Shown here in pieces: positions 1 to 11,964 of a stretch of DNA of 62,970 nt (its first letter is position 1; the number at the start of each line of letters is the position of its first letter). Location: NCBI GenBank assembly GCA_010015675.1, contig ML976990.1, positions 688,246 through 751,215 of the forward strand, read 5' to 3'. The stretch comes from Byssothecium circinans (lineage: Eukaryota > Ascomycota > Dothideomycetes > Pleosporales > Massarinaceae). Made by a program: the position numbers and the translations under genes. The notes below the pieces were generated by a model. It did no database searches, was not told the DNA's origin, and was given only the letters and a program-made list of their open reading frames with translations.

Positions 1-45
1 ATTTATCCACTAAATCCACAAGAAAAAAGGCTATATTTAGCCAAT

Positions 46-169
46 CAATCAATCAGTCTGGCAACTTTCAGACTGTTTGATTGGATAATTAGAGCCCTTC
101 AGACTGTTTGACTGATTGCTTACAAAGCAATCAAACAATCAGTCTGACTTTTTCAGACTGATTGTTGCC
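46..169. repeat. Foldback repeat with two hairpins
   Basis: Two hairpins stand side by side. Arms 46-60 and 69-83 are 15 nt each with an 8-nt loop and a near-perfect match. Arms 100-120 and 126-146 are 21 nt each with a 5-nt loop and a few mismatches. A further CAGACTG-containing arm follows at 154-169. The heptamers CAGACTG and CAGTCTG recur throughout. It looks like the remnant of a small foldback or MITE-type element; no target-site duplication was recognised. Confidence 0.6.
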
Positions 170-384
170 AAGTCTGCGCTATAGTTTGGTGAAGCTAATC
201 TAGATGGAGGCACTTAGCCGGCTGACGGGTGAAGACTTAAGTCCGACGGGCCTTCTCGTGTGTGAGTCGGATTATCTTGGGTGTCTTGGGAATCAGGCGA
301 TAAGTCAATTTATAAGCAGCTACTTCCTTTAAGATTATTGGTCGGTTTCTCCGACTGTAATTTGGAGCCTATAAAATGACTTGA

Positions 385-393
385 TTATCTGAT
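385..393. promoter_or_regulatory. GATA-type palindrome TTATCTGAT
   Basis: A perfect match to ATCWGATAA (read on the minus strand), 168 bases upstream of the SDR start. It stands alone and lacks the CCGC flank of the cluster sites. About one such match is expected by chance in a window of this size, so its function is doubtful. Confidence 0.3.
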
Positions 394-560
394 CAGAGCG
401 CGGATAGATAGAGTTGGCTTACTGCCGACTCCAACAGATGTATAAAGGCGACCAATCTGCCCACAAAGTATTTCCTGTCATATACATAAACTTCAGTTCT
501 CAAGATCTCAATCAAACCCCACAATTACAGCGACTACACTGCTCGGCAAAATATATCACA

Positions 561-1385
561 ATGGCCACCTCAACAGCTCCGGTAGTTCTCATCACGGGTG
601 CGTATACACAGTAACGGTACCTCTACTCCAGCCATGCATGCTAATCGACCACAGGTGCAAACCAAGGTATTGGCTTTGCCGCGGCCGAAGTCTTCGCGCA
701 GTCCAAGCAGGGCTACCACATTCTTGTCGGGTCTCGGAATGCCACCCGCGGCGAAGAAGCCGTTTCTAAGTTGCTCGAACGCAGAACCAACGCCGACTCA
801 AACATCGCTACACTGACGCTCGACGTGAGCTCTTCCGAGAGCATCAAGGCAGCCATCGAAACCATATCAACCCGGTACGGCAAGCTGGATGTATTAGTCA
901 ACAACGCCGGTGTTCTTTACGGCCCAACAGGCACCTCCGACAAGCGCGACGACTGGCGCTATATTTTCGAAGTCAACGTCTTCGGCGTCATGGACCTCAC
1001 CATCTCCGCCTTCCCTCTTCTCCGGAAATCTTCCAATCCGAAGGTCGTCATGGTGACTTCCAATATGGGCTCTCTCACCATGGTCGCGAACGGTCATGTG
1101 CCGATAGGCGCAATGGGCTCTCCGTACTCTGCTTCCAAGGCTGCCTTCAACATGATGATGCTCAACTGGGTTCACACGCAGAAGGATATTAAGTTCTGGG
1201 GTTTTTGTCCTGGCTTGGTTGCGACAGAAATTGGGGGCGAGTTTACGAGGAATAATGGTAGGCCGGCGAAGGAGGCTGCGGATCTTGTGAGGCAGTGTGT
1301 TGAGGGCGAGAGGGAGGATGGGCAAGGGAAGATTAGCTGGGAGCAGGCGGATTTGCCTGGTGGCACTGGCATCTACCCGTGGTAG
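561..1385 (+). CDS. Short-chain dehydrogenase/reductase
   Basis: Classical-type NAD(P)H-dependent short-chain dehydrogenase/reductase of about 255 residues; the substrate is unknown. The coding sequence is 561-597 joined to 655-1385. The 57-nt intron (gtgcgt to cacag) sits inside the cofactor motif, and removing it restores TGANQGIG at residues 12-19. Further family marks are NNAG at 95-98, a candidate catalytic Ser near 148, and YSASK with Tyr170 and Lys174. There is no signal peptide or membrane segment, so a cytosolic enzyme is likely. The neighbouring genes give no pathway hint. A single GATA palindrome lies upstream at 385-393, which may be chance. The family call is firm. Confidence 0.88.
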
Positions 1386-1729
1386 CCGGCAGGCGATGTA
1401 GGGATGGGAGCGTATCATTTGCTCGATTCCTCAGATTCGGTGGGATTAACCTATGCGGTAGCACTCTTTACCATTTATCCATGAACGATATTCGAAGGTT
1501 TATGCACAATGCATAAATCAAGCGCTCGGTTGAAAAAAGGCTCGATTCTATGTACTCAACTACTCAACTGATCTCGTGGATCTCTCCTATCCATGACGTA
1601 TCGCTACAACATGATCGCCAAATCCGCTCATTGTTCATGGTTCACAAACAAATCGTACGTGACCAGAGTTCTTAACAATCGCAAAATCCTCCAGTGCGTT
1701 GGCCACTAGTATCTACGACTTCTTGCCTA
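1386..1729. other. Convergent intergenic spacer
   Basis: The space between the SDR stop and the stop of the minus-strand unknown gene. I see no gene or clear repeat in it; it should hold both 3' ends. Confidence 0.5.
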
Positions 1730-2876
1730 TCAAGTATTATCCCCAAGCTGTCCGGCGTTGGCCATCCAACGGCCCCTCATCTGCGCATCCTTAGCCCTAG
1801 CTTTGGCCACATCTCGTTCGAATTGTTCGTAAACATGCTGGTACTCGCGATGCCCAGCGCCATAGCTCATCCGGATACACTTACTCACGAAGTTGATGTT
1901 CTTGTCATCGATCGGAACGGGAAGGCTCCCGTCACCGAGAATTTGGTTGCGATTGATCTTAGCAACTAAATCCTCGTGAAGATCGTAAACATACTCGGAA
2001 GTTCCAATAAGTACGTCCTGCTGGACTCGTTGATTGAGATGGGGCTTTGAAATGTAGCCTGTAAGACTGTTAACGGGTGGTCCAACTAACTGACGCACAA
2101 CGAAACTTACCGAGTTCATATGCAGTGATGAGGGTGCCGTAGAGGACGCATGTATTCATGGGAAGATGTTGGTAGATGTTCACCAGCTCACCCTCGGAAC
2201 TGAAAGGCTGACGTACCGAGAGCTCGTACGTCGCGATAGCTTGTTGGAAAGGGATCACGGGGTGTTGATTGTTGAAACCAAAAAGCTCGGCCGCCAAAGT
2301 TGCGTTCATCCCCACGCTTTCTGGAGGCAAGTTGGCTGAAGGCAGAAAGTGTCCGGCTTCGGTGGTGTGTATAACATCATCAATGCCAAACGGCTGAGAT
2401 ATCCTAGCAAGACCACCATCCAGCTCAAATTCTGGATCCGTCGACGAAACATTTGCCTGAATAATGGAGGCTTCATCAAAATCCACGCCCTCCATATCAT
2501 CACCGGGAGCGCTGTGCCCAGAACTGAAGTCGTCCCCGCTAGTCGCGCCTTCCTCAGCCCCGAGGCTATGTCCGCCAGAAACAGCCTCATTTCCGTCATG
2601 TTCGCCAAGGTCGTCCACCAAGGGGAGTACACCTCGTCCTTTTGTGACTCTCGCGAAAAGGTTCGCATGTGCGTTGTGCAGCTTGATCAACTGAGGTCTC
2701 TCCGTGACGAACTTCCGAAGTTCCGCTGCCCACTGCTCACGCATCCCCAAAGTGTGCGCGGTCGTTGCATTCGTCTTGAGTCTAAAGTATTCACCGCTGT
2801 CCGTCCCGGAAAGTGATTTGTTAGCCGCTATTGCGGCCTTTTTGCTGGCAGACTTTAATGCATTGATTTCGCTCAT
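1730..2876 (-). CDS. Unknown protein, intact member of a local tandem family
   Basis: I do not recognise this protein. The coding sequence is 2876-2111 joined to 2058-1730, giving 364 residues. The intron (gtaagt to ttacag, 52 nt) joins ...AYELG to YISKP. An N-terminal segment (about 1-90) contains an LRKFV-x-x-RP motif. An acidic, low-complexity middle follows, then a C-terminal segment with DLHEDLV and a conserved H-x-x-Y...ARAK block. No signal peptide, membrane span or catalytic motif is visible. Two related copies lie just upstream on the same strand: a 48-residue N-terminal remnant near 3105-3251 and a stop-interrupted copy at 3793-4861. Shared intron position and phase support common descent. 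The function is unknown. Confidence 0.75.
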
Positions 2877-3104
2877 CGTTGGAGCGCGGTGGGAACGGTT
2901 TATGGTTTATGTGCGTGTTATAATAAGTTGTCGGAGGCGGAGGCGCGCTTTTATATGGAAGAGTAACGTGTTGCGCCTTCTAATTTGGTGCAAACAAACG
3001 CATTTTCTTCTTGCGTCATTAATTGCTAATACGCGAGACCCATGTCAAGCGTGAGCATTGTGCGCCTGCACAAAGTACGGGCGCTGCTTGACGAAGGTGT
3101 GGAG

Positions 3105-3251
3105 CTAATCTTTCCAATGTTCCCACATTCGATCTGTCCAAGCACTCCTGATGTGTTGGCGGAGCTTTCTATACTCCTTGACATCGGCCTCCAATAATAA
3201 GGTGCAGGCCGCTTTGCGGGCTCGATTTAGTGTGCGTTTGAGATCGTCCAT
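3105..3251 (-). pseudogene. N-terminal remnant of the tandem unknown family
   Basis: A 48-codon reading frame (ATG at 3251, stop at 3105-3107) that resembles the first 55 residues of the protein at 1730-2876. Both begin with a short acidic/basic stretch rich in A and K. Both share an EY-x-x-L-[KR] motif followed by a spaced A-x-T-x-x-M-x-E-x-W pattern. The rest of the family protein is absent downstream. It is read as a truncated duplicate. A small expressed protein cannot be excluded. Confidence 0.45.
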
Positions 3252-3792
3252 TGTAGGTGTTGCTGTGCACGGCAGATTGATGACGGAAGATGTAGGGTAT
3301 AAAGAGCGAAATAGAGGATTGGATTTGCCCTCGAGGTTGTCGGATATTTCGGGGTTTGTGGGTGCTAGGGTTATTATTGAGATCGTTGTATACAGTGCAG
3401 GGAGGGTTCTCTCGGGGTGTACTTATATTTTGGGGTAATTACTGTTGTGCTTCTATAGTTTTAGCGGGGAGTAAGTCTTTCCCTCTAATCACGTCATTTG
3501 GCAGCATGCCAAGAAGTCTGGCGATAAGTATTTTATCTATTACATTTTTCTCATTTGCTAGTCTCTCGTAGCCTTAACTTTATTTAAAATGGCTTTATTG
3601 GTTCTCACACTACCTATGTACAACGAAACTTGTCCAATAGAATAGTGTTTGGAACCTTAATTTTCTAAAATGTTGTTTTCCTATTTCCCTTGCACATTTA
3701 GATTATGGGGAACATCCATGGCAAAAGCATCCTTCCGTCCGAAATATGCTGGTATCCGATACAACTCGGTCATACCAACTTCGAATACAAAC
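3252..3792. other. Spacer between tandem family copies
   Basis: No gene is supported here. Short plus-strand frames near 3356-3571 have no recognisable protein features. The interval separates the remnant copy from the interrupted copy. Confidence 0.4.
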
Positions 3793-4861
3793 TCAAATGA
3801 CCCGTGTAGTCTTCCTCGCATGAGCCGCGTCGATCTCATATCTGCGAAGCATCTCTTCGTACAGCTCGTGGTCATGATAACTGTGCGCAATGCAACCACG
3901 GAACATCTCAACAACTCCGTTCGGGTATGAGGGAACTGCGCAAGGACCGAAAGTCTCGTCGTTCTTATTGATAAATGAAACAAGGTCGTCACGGAGCTCT
4001 TGGAGTTCGGACGAGTAGCCTAGCACTTCGTCTCGTCGGAGCCTCCATTCCAGCAAGGTCTGGGTGAGATAGCCTGAGCACTGTCAGTGAGAAACTCGCA
4101 TGTTGTTAATCGAAGGTGCTTCGGACAGTTCGATGATATTAATTGGAGGTACTCACCATGCTCAAAGGTCTTCATTAGCATCGTGTACGAAGAGGCCTTT
4201 CCAGGTTCCAAATGCGAGGAAATGTTTCCGATAAAAACAGTGGTATTGATGCGCTTGGGCCGAATATCTCGGAGCTGCTCCGTCTCTGCCCCTAGGTCCG
4301 TCTTTTTCAATGCTTTGTGGGCCAGGAGCATATGATTAGCTCTAGTCAAAGCAACACTGACCATGAAAGCTCCATCCCCGGTTGAGTTGGTTTGTAACGT
4401 ATTTCGGCTTTGCCATGGATCTGCAACCACATCTTCATCCTGGGCATTTTGGTCGAAATGTCTATGCGTGTTTTGGTGATCGACCTTCTCCGTCATATGA
4501 TGCATTGTGGTGCCAGTCGTGGTCGGGCCGACATCTGGTCGAACCCCGGTTCAGCAAGCTCTAGGGTCATCAAAAGGTGGAAGTCGGTACCGCTGTACGC
4601 TCATGCGACTAAATAGTCTAGCATATACGTTATGCGCCCTCGCGATATGAGGTCGATCTGAAACAAACCGCCGGAGATCATCCGTCCAGTACTCGTATCT
4701 CTCATCTCTCCGTGCACTAGTAACGTTGATGCGGATTTGCCTGTACCTTATCTTGTCGGCGCCATCCAGGAGCTTACCATGGTAAATACCGCGTTTCTTG
4801 CCGCGTCTTGCTCGGATCTTTGCGCCTTCGCTTTGGAATTTTCGGTGTTGCCACTGGCCAT
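3793..4861 (-). pseudogene. Stop-interrupted paralog of the 1730-2876 protein
   Basis: The downstream part reads from an ATG at 4505 to 4157, joined to 4073-3793. The intron (gtgagt to gctcag) has the same position and phase as in the intact paralog, joining FEHG to YLTQT. In the same frame, bases upstream of 4553 encode a segment strongly like the paralog N-terminus, with LRRFVSDRP, a HN-x-[HY]-A-x-LF-x-R pattern and LPPFDD. A TGA at 4551-4553 lies between the two parts, with no stop for a long way on either side. A natural start (ATG at 4861) is in another frame, so a frameshift near 4780 is also likely. I read this as a decayed gene. A shorter product from 4505 is possible. Confidence 0.6.
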
Positions 4862-6647
4862 TTTTCGGTATGGATAATTTGCCATTTGATAAGGTAGTGA
4901 TCCTTAGAGAGAAATTTATCTGGCTATTTCAATTGGATTGCGAGGTCCGTGGGCTTTTAACAATGGTCCGACCAATCGGTGTGCGCGGTTGCAGGTGATA
5001 GACGACTTATGATCAAGGGGTGACGCTGGTGCTACAAACTGCATTCACGTGATGTGTCCCTCATGGCCATGGATACTTCTTACGTCACTTCGCCAAGTCT
5101 TTCGTTGACTCCGGCACTTGCATAACAAACAAGTGACACCGCACATGTGTGGGGTTTCTCTACAGGTTGTCAGTGTTCTTATCTAAAAGGACCGCTTTCT
5201 GTGTTCACAAAGGAGTACAAAATCTAATTTTCATTTTCTTTTACCTCTTACATCCGATCCTCAACGCGGTAAGACGGAATATGCAAAGCAAAAGAGTTGA
5301 AAGCCTACGATCGAACTCGCTGAATACATTAGACTGTCATCATGGAGCCAGGAAAGAGAGAAGCGGAGTCCAAGCCCCTGCACCGGCTTTGTCAGAAGTG
5401 AAAAGCCTGTTATCAAAAACGCGGCAGGGTCAAAAACACAAGCCTAGGGTCGCCAAAGCCAAGGCAGGGGGTTCGTAGATGAATACGGTCGGCTTCTTTT
5501 ACAAGCTTGTTAATTGATCTAGAAGTCCCTGATCCTGCACAAGGACTTCACTGCTAGCATGTATCTATCCCAAACACATGCATGAAGTATATTCAATGCG
5601 AACAGCGAACAAAACAAATACTGGTATGAAATAAGATACCCCATACCCTTTCAATGAGTCTGGACTCATTCATTTCTATGCTGATGTCTCGTAGGTTAGG
5701 TTGTTGAACCCTGCATGTGGAGATATGTAACTCACGTGATATATAATTCACTATCACGTGACTATTATCTCGAGCACACATAATGAACAGCCGTGGACGC
5801 TTCTGTAAAAGACAAAGAAGGATTGACAATTATGGAGAGTGTTAAAGTATAAAAATTGGGGTAAATGGGTGTTTGACCAACATGTGCTCATAAATATTGA
5901 GCCCCAACCATGGACCAGACACCTGGAGGCAGCTTCGGAGTGAAAGGTGGCTGACAAAGCCATTGGCTAGTGCTTCGTAACTTCTAGAATAACTACAGTG
6001 CGGACTTGCTACCGAACAGTATGTGACTTTTGCGACCACGCAGCCTTTGACACTGTACCAGCGGCTAGCCTATTTACCTTCTGAACATCTACATTTATTT
6101 CCTACTTGCATATCTCCTTGAGCTGAAGACTCACTTTTGAGCGCTTGAGCTCATCCTTACGTGGGCCACCAACACCCTGGGGTGTAGCGGAGCGCCTAGA
6201 AACGGCTGAAGATGAGTTGGCACGCTCGGTGTCGATGGCAAGGAGATGGCAGTTCCTGAGTGGAGATGCCGAACTGGCAGTGGAGAGGGGATTTTTCGTG
6301 TTACATCCCATATTGAGCGTTGGGATACGTTTGTTGGTTGGGTGAAGTGAGAGTTTGTTTGCAATATGCTGGTTGAGAATAGTAGCAGAGTATGCAATTT
6401 TTGCACGGGATCTTGAGGGGATTTTTATAACAGCAACATGTATCGGCTGCGCGCACATAATGGTCCATTGTACCAAAGGCCCATAATGGCTTGGCTCGAC
6501 ATTGTGTATGCGACAGGCTATGAACTTGAGCTGCCAACGTCGACGTCTACCTTTTGAGCCGGTTTCGGTCCTGTAAGAAGCTCCAATCTAGGTGCATGCC
6601 AAAGTCTGTTCCTTGCAGATCTCCTCGACCCAAACCCAAACCGTGAC
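4862..6647. other. Long gene-poor interval
   Basis: No supported gene. Reading frames at 5149-5478 (plus) and 6102-6537 (minus) are short, lack domains and have unconvincing composition. CACGTG-like sites occur near 5730-5760 (cacgtgat and atcacgtgac). No repeat array was recognised. Confidence 0.5.
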
Positions 6648-7819
6648 TCACGATTCCTCTTCATCACCACCGTTCTTCCCATCTTCAGTGGCTACTTGAT
6701 CGTTAGGGTCCACTTCTTCCGTCCTGTCCTCCAATAGTTCCCAATGGTAGAGTTGTTTCGGTTCCAATTTTCGCTGCAGCCTGACCACCTCGTTATGAAC
6801 CGCTGCAATTGAGGTCCTCTTCTCATCTCCATAATTTCCGAACATACGCATAAGTCTACTGGTGAACCACTCCCGATATTTCTTGCCCCTAACTCGACTA
6901 CGGGTCCTGTAATTCCCAACTATGCTCTCATAGGTCAGCTTATCCTTGTCGTCGAGCATCGGAAGCAGCTTTGTTTTGATGGTTGACTCCAGTTGCTCAC
7001 GATGTCGTTCTTCTGCTTTCCGTTTTCTCTTTTTAGGAGAAAGTGCGGCATACTCGTCGGAAGTATCGGATGCGGTCATGCTGCTCGAAAGACTTGTGAG
7101 TCGTGATAGGGTTGATGCCGGAGACTGTGTGGCTTGTGTCCTCAGAGCATAAGACGGTGCCTTCTTTGGTTGTAGAGTTTGTGGAAGCGTAGGTTCGCTT
7201 GTTGCTTCGCGTGAATTCCCTGAAGGCAAGAGTCAGATCTGGCACAAAAGAAGTGCAGGCTCAGCCCACCGCGGCCCAAACCAACGAAACTCCATCAGGA
7301 ATACATACATGATGTAACCTTCATCTTGTACTCTGGCGCCTGTCCCCTTACCGCAAGCCCGTCCCTCCGCGTACCATCCCTCACATACTCCACTAGTTCC
7401 AAATATCCCACATCGAATTTTCCTGGTTCTGTCTCTACCAGCTGAAATTCCGGAAAGGGGTAGCGATTGCGCGTTGCGGCTGTCACGTCAATGCTTTTCC
7501 CGTCGCGGCTGAACATGCGCAAGAGCTGCGGTGAAGTGATAACCATTTTTTTGAAGAAGGTGCCATAGAGGTTGGCCTCGGCGCGTGTAACAATGTGGTT
7601 GCCATTTAGAATGATGGTGATGGGTCCGACAGTGCCGCTGGCAAGGTGCTTGATGAATTGCTTCGGGAAGGGTGCGGTGATGATTTGAGGTATCTGCTGC
7701 GGTACTCTGGTAAACTTTTTGGACTGTATTGTGGGCACGCTATCGGCAAAGTAGCAATTTGTTAGGTGACTGCTTTCGTTCGAAGAATATGTCGCTGATG
7801 GCGTTGAATGGGTGCGCAT
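6648..7819 (-). CDS. Unknown protein with basic coiled C-terminal half (5' end unresolved)
   Basis: I do not recognise this protein. A split frame joins 7819-7309 to 7219-6648 across an intron of about 89 nt (gtatgt to ttcag), giving at least 360 residues. The frame is open upstream of the chosen ATG, and a possible acceptor (tttag) lies near 7906, so an upstream exon is likely and the true start is uncertain. The N-terminal half has hydrophobic beta-rich stretches such as GPITIILNGN. The C-terminal half is rich in Ser and Thr, then has a KKRKRKAEERHRE nuclear-localisation-like segment (about residues 235-250), an arginine-rich helix and an acidic tail. A nuclear role is only a guess from that basic segment. 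Confidence 0.55.
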
Positions 7820-9958
7820 GTAGGCGTTCCACGAGAATGGAGTCCAGGAGACGCAGGAATTAGTAAGCACGAGGTAATTTGTTTCAACGTGGCTGCCGTT
7901 TGTACCTAAACCAATACTCCTCTAAAAGGCAGTTGTGTCCACTACGACTACTGCATTTCCGGAAACCCTGGCCCTTTTTTTATCAAGACAACAAGAGGGA
8001 TCTCTACGTCGCAAACATCCTACGTCTGCCATTACCCGAAACATCGCCAACAGTGCTCAAGAAAACAGTCTTGCAGAAAGCCAGAAGAGGTTACTGCCCC
8101 TGTGCGCAAAAATAGGGAACGAGCGATGATGCTCTGCTTTTGCAAGGGCAGCTGCCAAATGTAGAGCCCGCAACGCTAATTCTAATGCCATTACGCTACA
8201 AACGGAGCTGCAGTTATCATGCCAGTACTGATGGCTTCTACAATTGGGGGTCGCGAAAGGCAATTCTTGCGCCACTCTGAGAATAGCCGCGGTATGTTAT
8301 CACTGCGGACCCGACACCAGCCTGGTATATACTTCCACCATCCCCGGCTAGCTCAGCATGGCGTAACCTGCCACAATAACGAGCTCGACGGCAGTACTTC
8401 GGACAGTGCGTTGAATAACGGAATCTCTTGGGAGGTTTTGCTATATTACGATCGTACCGGCGGTCATCCAGGTCTCGGGCATATTGTGTGTTGCGCGACA
8501 TTAACGCATGCGTTATCCCAAAGCTCATTAGTCCAACGCGAATGGAACAATGCTACGTTGAAGACAAAAAGGCGAATGGCAAAGTACGCCATCAGCCCGA
8601 AATTTTTTGATCGCGACACCCGCAACTCCAACAGTCACTTCTACGTACCTTTGTTGGTCTCAGAGTTGATTTGAGATGGAAAGGTCCAGGAAATTACGCA
8701 TAATAAAAAACAGAAATAGAAGATTTTTTTGAAGCAATGTAATCTGTTGTCATCGATGTTGAACCGTTTACTGCAACGTCACGTGACAATGACATTCACT
8801 CTGTATCGGCTCTTTGCCAATTTGACATGTACGAACATAAATATTATCTGAACCAAAGGCTACTCGCTGAAAATTATCTATTACAAGAATCGTCACTAAA
8901 ATACAGTCAATGCACTTTCATTCTAAAGATAATGGATTAACGGATTTTGAACGGGCTCGAGATCGTGCGGAGTAGTTCATTATAATCATTACGGTGTTGG
9001 TGGCACCACAAAATAAAGTGAGGGGTCAGCTGGTGTACGCTATGAATGAGTTCTCGTCGGCTCCACCTAGATTACCCGCAGCTGGCGACGTTACCCAAGG
9101 TTCGGAACCAGGACTATTGGCTTAGACGGTATCTGGTTTCTAAAATGTACTTTCATCGGTTTTTGGTTCGTCTGAAATACCAAAAGAGAAGTGATTATCC
9201 CCCCACTCTTTTGAGAAGAAGCACCTCAGCAGCCGTTGCAGTTTTAGAGCTGTCACCATTTTCTGTTTTTTCCTTTCTGCCGGACTTCGACAGAGCATCG
9301 AGCCAGTGAATACGTGCTCGATTTATAATGCCTTAGGGCAGAAGCCACTCCCTGCATTACTTAGAGAAGACATTTGCGCTGTACGGCGACGAGTCCACGT
9401 ATTGATCAAGGACCAACTTCAGCGAGAAGACCGGTGAGTGGTATTTTTTTTCGAGGACCGTAAGGGACACAGCAAAATGTTTGGAGCTCTCACTATATTG
9501 ACATAGTATTTTCTATCTGGTAACCCTGTTCCTCGAGGTAAAATATTATTAGAGATATTAAAAGCGCAAGGGAATACGACCGAGTTTATACTACCCTAAC
9601 ACTGAAACCCAGCCTTCACATATGCAGAAGTGCCGATCTAGAATATATCTACACGCTTTTGACGGTTTCCCTCGACTTTCGAACGATTGAACGTACAGCA
9701 TTACGTCACTTGTTAGGAAAAAGCCAAAGCCACAACACAACACAACACACGCACCACCCGTTCACGCCCTCACGAACGCGCAGTGCACTAGATCTTCCTC
9801 TCGCGCCTCCTATATATCTCTCCACAACTCTGGAACTTCCAACCTTCACTCACGCCAGCACAAAACAACCATACCGTAAATAAAGCTCCCTACTAAGTTC
9901 AGTCCAGTAAACAACTTCCTAAAGCACCACCGACTTTCCTCCACAGCCCTCCTCAACC
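7820..9958. other. Gene-poor interval, including the promoter of the RGG gene
   Basis: Apart from a possible 5' exon of the minus-strand gene near 7820-7906, no gene is supported. The 8219-8674 frame has no recognisable features. Short CA-rich runs (cacaacacaacacacgc) lie near 9732-9750. A pyrimidine-rich stretch with a TATATAT element (about 9810-9900) precedes the gene starting at 9959. Confidence 0.45.
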
Positions 9959-10855
9959 ATGGCACCCCGCAGAGCGCACCCCGAATCCAAACATCTCCTC
10001 TACGCGCCCGCCTCGCGCCTCCTCCGCGCCCTCATCAACAACCTTTCCTCCGTCCTCGGCCCAAACCACTACCCCACTTACCATACCTACATCAGCGACA
10101 TCTTCCACGCCTTCAACCCCACCATGTGTGCGCAAGCACACGCGCATCTTACAACTCTCATAGGAAAAACGATGGATAACCGCGATCCGCTAGCCGCACC
10201 CCTCCACGCGAACGCAGTGTCCCATGGAGGCGGCGTCCAGGACCTCACCTCCTTTCTCAATGCTTACGAACATGATGGGAAGGTGTTGTATGGCGAGAAC
10301 GATCTCGTGATGGCTGTTCGGACGGCGAAGCTGCGCTTGAAGAAGTGGCTGCGGGAAGAGTTTCCGGACGCTATCTTTCTACATAAAGACCTTGTCAAGG
10401 TATTGGTAGGGATGGGCGAGCAGGTGGTGGAGTTTAGTGTTCGAAGTGTAGAGATGCCTGTGGGTGAGATGGATGGGACCGAGGTTAAGCTACTTAGGGA
10501 GACGTATGCGGAGATGAATGGGAGGTACTTCAAGGGCTTGCTGGGACTGAGGCGGTACACCGTTTTGGCGGAGGCGGGAGATATACTTGGGCCGGAGTGG
10601 GGGTTGCTTGAGATTGGTGGTGGTGGTGGTAATGTGGGAGAGGTCACACGCGAAGATGTCGATGCGCTGTGGCGGAGCGCGGAGGAATCTATCGTGGAGC
10701 TTCAACCTATGGTACCGCCGGTTCAGGATAGGGCAGTGAAGAGCCAGCGTGGAGGTGCGCGAAGGGGTGCTAGAGGTCGGTCTGGGAGAGGAAGGGGTAG
10801 AGGTCGTGGTAATGTCGCCCAGGCTGCGAGGGTCAGTCAAGAGGAGGATGACTGA
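9959..10855 (+). CDS. Unknown 298-residue protein with C-terminal RGG box
   Basis: An uninterrupted frame with a good start context (caaccATGg). The first 240 residues form a mixed, probably folded domain that I do not recognise, with a glycine run near 220-226. Residues about 262-285 are an RGG/RGR box, typical of RNA-binding or methylarginine-modified proteins, followed by an acidic tail. There is no signal peptide or membrane segment. The RGG tail suggests RNA association in nucleus or cytoplasm; that is inference. No operon-like partner is present. Confidence 0.75.
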   Translation: MAPRRAHPESKHLLYAPASRLLRALINNLSSVLGPNHYPTYHTYISDIFHAFNPTMCAQAHAHLTTLIGKTMDNRDPLAAPLHANAVSHGGGVQDLTSFLNAYEHDGKVLYGENDLVMAVRTAKLRLKKWLREEFPDAIFLHKDLVKVLVGMGEQVVEFSVRSVEMPVGEMDGTEVKLLRETYAEMNGRYFKGLLGLRRYTVLAEAGDILGPEWGLLEIGGGGGNVGEVTREDVDALWRSAEESIVELQPMVPPVQDRAVKSQRGGARRGARGRSGRGRGRGRGNVAQAARVSQEEDD

Positions 10856-11964
10856 ACATGAGGCTTGCAAAGCTTTTCTAAGGGGCCGCCAGGCTTCCAT
10901 ACGTTAGTTAGTGTATACGATGTCAATGCCGGCTTAAAACCCACAAATCTCACGAAACTTACGCCTATATATTAATACTTCAGCGCTTGTGCCCGACTCC
11001 AGCATTCTCCGCAGGCAACCTATCCGTATCCACATCCACATAGAAGGTTTCGCCATATCTTCCGAGCATGTGTAAAAAGAGAAGACAATAATACTTCCTA
11101 TAAAGAGTTATTGGTACTCTATAAGAGCCATGCCAGTCTCTCTTTAACCCCCAATATCGTCTTTCCACTTGCTTCAAAGTAAGTTTTAACAGAATTCCCC
11201 ACTACAATGAACTCAGTCACCCCATCAGCTGTTATAAAAGATGAATATAATGTGAATCCAAGAAATAAGAACTCTATACAACGTGTCCAAACCTTTTTCA
11301 ACCTCTAATACTTTTGCATATTCACAGATGAGGGGTTTGAGAATACGCGTAAAGGTACGCTCACGTTGATACAAGATAAAGAGTAACAGCTAATTTCTCT
11401 AAATAGAGAGAAGATTATGTACGGAAAATTACTGCAAAGAAAAGGTGCGGTAAATAACATGTTTCTTCTAATGCTGTGGGAGGTCGGCTAGTGGAGACCG
11501 CTGGCGCACGACGCAAAGTTTCTCCAAATAGGCGGGGAATTTGAACGATGCACGGCGGATCTAGAGAATAGTTACTACCTAAAGTAGCAGTAATATCACG
11601 TAAAAGCAACGTAAGTTTAAGTGTACATATGATAAACTACTAGAAAGGTAAGCGGTCGGTGGTATAAAACTTCAAGATGTCAGAAGTGTCGAAACATCAC
11701 ACACAAGATCACAAAATTTAGGATATTACATGTATTCCGAAACCTAACAACCGTTAACAAGCCAGAGAAAAGCCTCCAGAATAAAAGCCGCTCCTCACCA
11801 CGGAGTCGGCGGAGCCAAGCGCCAAAGCGCAGCTCGATAGTAGGCAGGCAAGCAAGCAAGCAACCAAGCAAGCAAGCAAACAAGTAAACAAGCAAAGCAA
11901 ATCAATCACACAGGACCAGCCTCCACCAAGGAAGTAAAAACCCGCCAAACACTCTCCAAACAGA
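10856..11964. other. Intergenic region with AAGC microsatellite
   Basis: The convergent space between the RGG gene and the minus-strand gene at 11965-13481. No gene is supported. A degenerate (AAGC)n tract lies at about 11846-11905. Several AT-rich stretches occur around 11050-11400. Confidence 0.5.
11846..11905. repeat. AAGC microsatellite
   Basis: An interrupted tetranucleotide run of about a dozen AAGC units with AACC, AAAC and AAGT variants. On the minus strand it creates a spurious Cys/Leu-rich frame. It lies just beyond the 3' end of the gene at 11965. Confidence 0.8.

Larger units (their letters stand above)
1..560. other. Intergenic region upstream of the SDR gene
   Basis: No gene is seen before the SDR start at 561. 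The first 170 bases hold a foldback repeat, listed separately. A TATA-like stretch (ctataaaatg) lies near 370 and a GATA palindrome at 385-393. The rest is unremarkable AT-rich sequence. Confidence 0.6.

Noticed and set aside
2349..2816. Plus-strand 155-codon frame opposite the first unknown gene
   Set aside because: Antisense to a gene supported by a paralog with the same intron; no recognisable features.
8219..8674. Plus-strand frame of 151 codons
   Set aside because: No domain, signal or convincing codon pattern, and no splice partner in a gene-poor interval.
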